9,204 nt of DNA, taken from Sphingomonadaceae bacterium. GTDB lineage: Bacteria; Pseudomonadota; Alphaproteobacteria; Sphingomonadales; Sphingomonadaceae. The stretch spans positions 1 to 9,204 of the forward strand of contig JACMKH010000195.1 in NCBI GenBank assembly GCA_014380205.1, written 5' to 3'. Position numbers and translations under genes: made by a program. Of this stretch, positions 6,046 through 9,204 are shown piece by piece. Each line of letters starts with the position of its first letter. Within the stretch, counting starts at the first letter, position 1. The notes beneath the pieces were generated by a model. The model was not told where the DNA came from. It ran no database searches and saw only the letters and a list, made by a program, of their open reading frames with translations.

Positions 6046-6423
6046 ATGGCCACTCGCATCGCCGCGCGCGCCTCCGACGACGAGCGGCTGCTCACGTCCG
6101 CCATCTCCACGATCGCCGACTTCTGGCGGTTGGGCAACGCCGCGCTTGGCGGCGTGCTCGGCGTCTCGCCGGCGACCGCCTCGCGGCTGCGCCACGGACA
6201 GAGCAGGCTCGACGCGCGGTCCAAGTCGTTCGAGGCCGCGCAATATCTGCTGCGGCTGTTCCGCGGGCTCGACGCGCTGATGGGCAGCGACGACGATGCG
6301 GCGCGGCGCTGGCTCGGCGCGGTCAATCTCGATCTCGAGGCGCGCCCGCTCGATCTGATCGGCAGCTTCAAAGGGCTTATGCGCGTGTGCGATTATGTGG
6401 ACGCCCATCGCGCTCGCGTCTGA
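6046..6423 (+). CDS. Xre/MbcA/ParS-type antitoxin
   Basis: Antitoxin that binds and blocks the RES toxin and probably represses the operon. 125 residues: an N-terminal helix-turn-helix (about 20-52, with LGGVLGVSPATASRLRHG) and a C-terminal toxin-binding domain of the MbcA/ParS (DUF2384) family (about 68-125), recognised by [41 protein letters not shown]. In known complexes the extreme C-terminus enters the toxin active site. Start chosen at ATG 6046 on GGAAGGA 6 nt upstream; the in-frame ATG at 6013 would add 11 residues but falls within the predicted promoter. The gene order antitoxin then toxin, with an overlap of 29 nt, is typical of Xre-RES modules. I see no truncation or broken motif. 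Confidence 0.92.
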   Translation: MATRIAARASDDERLLTSAISTIADFWRLGNAALGGVLGVSPATASRLRHGQSRLDARSKSFEAAQYLLRLFRGLDALMGSDDDAARRWLGAVNLDLEARPLDLIGSFKGLMRVCDYVDAHRARV

Positions 6424-7126
6424 GCTGCGTCGTTATCGGGGCCGCGTGTGGCGCGTCGTCGAGGCGCAGCACCGCATCTCGACCAACCGTCTGGCCGCCG
6501 ATCTCGACGAGCAGCGGCGGCTCGAAGAGCTGGCCGAGACCGCCAAGCCGGACCTGCCGAGCGCGGCGGGCGGGCTCCACTATCTGCTCGCCTCGCCGTT
6601 TCGCTATGGGCACGGCGTCGCGAGCAGGTTCCGCAAGTCGGATGAGCGGCCCGGCGTCTTCTACGCGAGCGAAGCCGAAACGACCACGATCGCCGAGATC
6701 GCATATTGGCGGCTGCGCTTTTTCTCGCGCACGCCGGGCTTCGCGCCACCCGCCACCACCAGCGAGCATTCGAGCTTCTCGGTCGAAGTGCGCGCCGCCC
6801 GCGCGCTCGATCTGACCAGACCGCCCTTCACGCGCGACGCCGCGAAGTGGAAGAATCCGGCGGATTATTCAGCGTGTCAGGCGCTCGCCACCGAGGCGCG
6901 GCGCGCGAACGCCCAGCTGATCCGCTCCCGGTCGGTGCGCGATCCCGGCAAAGGCCTCAACATCGCGCTGTTCGATCCGGCCGCCTTCGCATCGGCCGAA
7001 CCTGTCATGGGCAGGACGTGGCACCTGCGTCACGAGCGCGGCCGTCTCGTCGCGCTCGCCGCCTTCCCCGCCAGCGACACGCTCGCCTTCACCGCGCAAG
7101 GATTTGGGCTTCATGCGGAAGCCTGA
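6395..7126 (+). CDS. RES-domain toxin (predicted NAD+-targeting)
   Basis: Toxin of a type II toxin-antitoxin module. RES proteins act on NAD+: MbcT of Mycobacterium tuberculosis is an NAD+ phosphorylase, Xre-RES toxins deplete NAD+, and ParT of a Sphingobium strain ADP-ribosylates phosphoribosyl pyrophosphate synthetase. At 243 residues this belongs to the longer RES subgroup. Seen: [14 protein letters not shown] (17-30), [24 protein letters not shown] (62-72), then the family signature with R78 in SRFR, Y90 in GVFYASE, E101 in [12 protein letters not shown], and S180-R182 in SRSVRDP followed by [10 protein letters not shown]. These fit the Arg-Glu-Ser set the domain is named for. The ATG lies inside the antitoxin gene in another frame, and no good Shine-Dalgarno is near, so translation is likely coupled to the antitoxin. 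All key residues are present, so it should be active; whether it works as NAD+ phosphorylase or ADP-ribosyltransferase cannot be told. Confidence 0.92.
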   Translation: MWTPIALASELRRYRGRVWRVVEAQHRISTNRLAADLDEQRRLEELAETAKPDLPSAAGGLHYLLASPFRYGHGVASRFRKSDERPGVFYASEAETTTIAEIAYWRLRFFSRTPGFAPPATTSEHSSFSVEVRAARALDLTRPPFTRDAAKWKNPADYSACQALATEARRANAQLIRSRSVRDPGKGLNIALFDPAAFASAEPVMGRTWHLRHERGRLVALAAFPASDTLAFTAQGFGLHAEA

Positions 7127-7200
7127 GCGATCCTGTTGGTCCGGTGGTTCCCGTCCGGCCGCCGAAGTGGTCAGCCCGCTGGCCGATGCGCGCCCGCCCC

Positions 7201-7230
7201 TTGCCTCCCCGCGCCGCGATACGATATTCT
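7201..7230 (+). promoter_or_regulatory. Predicted leaderless promoter of clpS
   Basis: TTGCCT (7201-7206) and TATTCT (7225-7230) are 18 bp apart. Only 6 nt separate the -10 box from the ATG (7237), so transcription should start at or beside the A of the start codon. There is no purine-rich Shine-Dalgarno, which agrees with a leaderless mRNA. Confidence 0.5.
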
Positions 7231-7236
7231 CGCCTC

Positions 7237-7590
7237 ATGGTCTCCCCCTTCCCGATCCGCGCCGCCGACAAGAAGGACGACGATGCCGATGGCGGGACGG
7301 GGGTCGGCGTCGCGACGCGGACGCGCGTCCGCACCAAAAAGCCCTCGCCCTACAAGGTGCTGATGCTCAACGACGATTATACGCCGATGGAGTTCGTCGT
7401 GCTGTGCCTCCAGCGCTTCTTCTCGATGAGCGTCGAGGATGCGACGCGCGTCATGCTCCACGTCCACCAGAAGGGCGTCGGCGTGTGCGGCGTGTTCAGC
7501 TACGAGGTCGCCGAGACCAAAGTCAGCCAGGTCATCGATTTCGCCCGGCAGAACCAGCATCCGCTGCAATGCACGCTCGAGAAGGCTTAG
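7237..7590 (+). CDS. clpS: ATP-dependent Clp protease adaptor ClpS
   Basis: Cytoplasmic adaptor that recognises N-end-rule (N-degron) substrates and delivers them to ClpAP. 117 residues, with a disordered acidic and then basic N-terminal arm (1-37) that would enter the ClpA pore, and the ClpS core from [18 protein letters not shown] to the end. The N-degron pocket is intact by comparison with E. coli ClpS: N45, D46, T49, M51, M73 and H77 match N34, D35, T38, M40, M62 and H66. The [12 protein letters not shown] and C-terminal QCTLEKA segments are nearly family-invariant. Start at ATG 7237, with no Shine-Dalgarno but a -10 box 6 nt upstream. clpA, the usual partner gene, does not follow; murA does, 44 nt downstream with its own predicted promoter. 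The 110 bases between the toxin stop and this gene contain the promoter and no terminator I can see. Confidence 0.97.
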   Translation: MVSPFPIRAADKKDDDADGGTGVGVATRTRVRTKKPSPYKVLMLNDDYTPMEFVVLCLQRFFSMSVEDATRVMLHVHQKGVGVCGVFSYEVAETKVSQVIDFARQNQHPLQCTLEKA

Positions 7591-7600
7591 CCGCGCCGGT

Positions 7601-7628
7601 TTGCGCCGCGCGCGCCACCCGCTAGAAC
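7601..7628 (+). promoter_or_regulatory. Predicted leaderless promoter of murA
   Basis: TTGCGC (7601-7606) and TAGAAC (7623-7628) are spaced by 16 bp in the 44-nt gap after clpS. As for clpS, the -10 box ends exactly 6 nt before the ATG, and the intervening CCCGCG-type sequence holds no Shine-Dalgarno. Read-through from clpS could add to expression. Confidence 0.45.
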
Positions 7629-7634
7629 CCCGCG

Positions 7635-8918
7635 ATGGACCGCATCCTCATCCGCGGCGGCAACCGCCTCACGGGCGACATCCGTATCTCGGGCGCCAAG
7701 AACGCGGTGCTCACATTGATGCCCTGCGCGCTGCTCGCTGACGCGCCGCTGACGCTCGAGAATCTGCCGCGGCTCGCCGACGTCGACACCTTCATGCACC
7801 TGCTCAACCAGCTCGGCGCGACCACCACGCTGTCGGGCGGCGCCAACGGCGGCGCGGGGCGGCGGATGACGATCGACGCGGCGCGAATCGCCTCGACCGT
7901 CGCGCCCTATGATATCGTCCGAAAGATGCGCGCCTCGATCCTCGTGCTCGGCCCGCTCGTCGCGCGCGCCGGCGAGGCGACGGTGTCGATGCCGGGGGGG
8001 TGCGCGATCGGCAACCGGCCGGTCGATCTGCATCTGAAGGCGCTCGAGGCATTGGGCGCGCGGATCGAGCTCGCGGCGGGCTACGTCAAGGCGATCGCCC
8101 CCGAGGGCGGGCTTCGTGGCGCGACGATCTCCTTCCCCACCGTCTCGGTCGGCGCGACCGAGAACGCGCTGATGGCGGCCTCGCTCGCGCGCGGGGAAAC
8201 GGTGATCGAGAACGCGGCGCGTGAGCCCGAGATCGTCGATCTCGCGCATTGCCTGATCGCGATGGGGGCGGAGATCGAGGGGGTGGGAAGCGACACGCTC
8301 ACCGTCCACGGCAAGGACCGGCTCCACGGCGCGACCTACAGCGTGATGCCCGACCGGATCGAGGCGGGGAGCTACGCCTGCGCCGCAGCGATCACCGGCG
8401 GCGACATCGCGCTCCACGGCGCGCGCCACGGCGATCTGGCCGCGGTGCTGGCGGGGCTCCACCAGGCGGGCCTGCACATCGAGGAGAACGACGACACGAT
8501 ACGCGTCGCCGCCGATGGGCCGCTGCGCCCCGTGACGCTTTCGACCGCGCCATTCCCCGGCTTCCCGACCGACATGCAGGCCCAGTTCATGGCCATGCTC
8601 GCCCGCGCCGACGGCGCCAGCCTGCTCACCGAAACCATTTTTGAGAACAGATACATGCACGTGCCGGAACTGGCGCGGATGGGCGCCGACATCGAGGTGC
8701 GCGGCCGTTCGGCGGTCGTCAAAGGCGTCGACCGGCTTTACGGCGCGCAGGTGATGGCGACCGACCTTCGCGCGTCGATGAGCCTCATCCTCGCCGCGCT
8801 CGCCGCCGAGGGCGAGAGCCAGGTGCTCCGCGTCTACCACCTCGATCGCGGCTATGAGCGGCTCGAGGAGAAATTGAGCCGCGTCGGGGCGGATATCGAG
8901 CGGGCCAGCGAAGACTGA
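7635..8918 (+). CDS. murA: UDP-N-acetylglucosamine 1-carboxyvinyltransferase (MurA)
   Basis: Transfers enolpyruvate from phosphoenolpyruvate to UDP-GlcNAc, the first committed cytoplasmic step of peptidoglycan synthesis and the fosfomycin target. 427 residues, full length (E. coli 419). Seen: the ligand-binding GAKNAVL (20-26, K22 and N23), the [11 protein letters not shown] loop (91-101), the catalytic C123 in [15 protein letters not shown]313 in [11 protein letters not shown], the NRYMHVPEL segment (338-346), ATDLRAS (375-381), and the closing [13 protein letters not shown] (402-414). C123 is Cys, not the Asp found in fosfomycin-resistant forms, so sensitivity would be expected on this criterion. 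The ATG at 7635 gives the canonical N-terminus [15 protein letters not shown] run of seven G (7994-8000) directly precedes the Cys codon and reads cleanly in frame. The gene ends 9 bp from the convergent DUF445 gene. Confidence 0.98.
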   Translation: MDRILIRGGNRLTGDIRISGAKNAVLTLMPCALLADAPLTLENLPRLADVDTFMHLLNQLGATTTLSGGANGGAGRRMTIDAARIASTVAPYDIVRKMRASILVLGPLVARAGEATVSMPGGCAIGNRPVDLHLKALEALGARIELAAGYVKAIAPEGGLRGATISFPTVSVGATENALMAASLARGETVIENAAREPEIVDLAHCLIAMGAEIEGVGSDTLTVHGKDRLHGATYSVMPDRIEAGSYACAAAITGGDIALHGARHGDLAAVLAGLHQAGLHIEENDDTIRVAADGPLRPVTLSTAPFPGFPTDMQAQFMAMLARADGASLLTETIFENRYMHVPELARMGADIEVRGRSAVVKGVDRLYGAQVMATDLRASMSLILAALAAEGESQVLRVYHLDRGYERLEEKLSRVGADIERASED

Positions 8919-8927
8919 TCCGCCCGC

Positions 8928-9204
8928 TTAGCCCCACACGTTCACCGCGTGGATCACAACACCAACCAGCCCGCCCACCAAGGTCCCGTTGATCCGGATA
9001 TATTGCAGGTCGCGTCCCACGGCGTTCTCGAGCCGCGTCGTCACCGTCCCCGCGTCCCATCCGCGCACGGTATCCGACACCAGCCGGACGATGCTGTCGC
9101 CGTAGCTCGCCACCGCGCCGACCGCGGCGCGGCGGGCGAACATGTTGATCGCGCGCGCGAGCGCCTCGTCGCGCTGGAGCGTCTCGCCGAGCTCGCGCAG
9201 CGCC
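8928..9204 (-). CDS. DUF445 family membrane protein, C-terminal part only
   Basis: 3' end of a gene running off the right edge; about 92 residues are visible. The frame continues to the edge without a stop, so the Met at 9143 is internal. The visible part shows a helical segment (RDEALARAINMFARRAAVGA), then the signature RLENAVGRDLQYIRINGTLVGGLVGVVIHA, which is the characteristic C-terminus of DUF445 (YjiN-like) proteins, ending with a membrane-spanning helix (GTLVGGLVGVVIHAV). These proteins are membrane-anchored with long helical domains; their function is unknown. It converges on murA with a 9-bp gap. Confidence 0.88.
   Translation of the reverse strand, partial: ALRELGETLQRDEALARAINMFARRAAVGAVASYGDSIVRLVSDTVRGWDAGTVTTRLENAVGRDLQYIRINGTLVGGLVGVVIHAVNVWG

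Noticed and set aside
7994..8000. Run of seven G next to the MurA catalytic Cys codon, considered as a frameshift site
   Set aside because: The frame is intact through the run (Pro-Gly-Gly-Cys) and downstream motifs are complete. No slippery heptamer with a downstream stimulator is evident.
7587..8840. 417-codon open frame on the minus strand, opposite murA
   Set aside because: Arg/His/Gly-rich low-quality protein exactly antisense to a fully conserved murA; a GC-driven shadow.

Overview
The window is high-GC, gene-dense DNA from an alphaproteobacterium, most likely a sphingomonad (Sphingomonadales). The basis is protein resemblance (a phasin with a Pro/Ala/Lys-rich N-terminal tail, alphaproteobacterial-style RTX modules, a ParST-like Xre/RES pair) and the apparent start of clpS and murA directly behind their -10 boxes without a Shine-Dalgarno. 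The assignment rests on pattern recognition, not on a database search.

Layout. (1) 1-2411, plus strand: a tightly packed set of a 5'-truncated short-chain dehydrogenase, an aldo/keto reductase and a TesB-like acyl-CoA thioesterase, spaced 9 and 4 nt apart, probably one transcript. (2) 2412-3436: a phasin gene with an elaborate control region (two mirror-image TGC-rich dyads around and over a sigma70-type promoter) and a strong intrinsic terminator. The phasin seems able to start at a TTG (271 aa, with a long Pro/Ala/Lys-rich tail) or at an internal ATG with its own ribosome-binding site (154 aa, core only). (3) 3463-5898, minus strand: an 811-residue serralysin-type zinc metalloprotease with RTX calcium-binding repeats and a C-terminal type I secretion signal. 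(4) 5899-7126: a divergent promoter region, then an Xre/MbcA/ParS-type antitoxin overlapping a RES-domain toxin by 29 nt. (5) 7127-8918: clpS (N-degron adaptor for ClpAP) and murA (first committed step of peptidoglycan synthesis), both with apparently leaderless promoters. (6) 8928-9204, minus strand: the 3' end of a DUF445 membrane protein, converging on murA with a 9-bp gap.

How the parts fit. clpS, murA and DUF445 look like core chromosome. The first three genes look like a small metabolic operon acting on carbonyl/hydroxy and CoA-ester substrates; the substrate cannot be read from sequence. The phasin coats polyhydroxyalkanoate granules and its promoter looks repressor-controlled. The secreted protease and the toxin-antitoxin pair are accessory-type functions and may be an insertion between phasin and clpS. 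I did not find a clearly undescribed system. The most informative non-obvious signals are the phasin operator/promoter architecture, the possible dual phasin start, the operator-like repeats ahead of the toxin-antitoxin pair, and the leaderless promoters.
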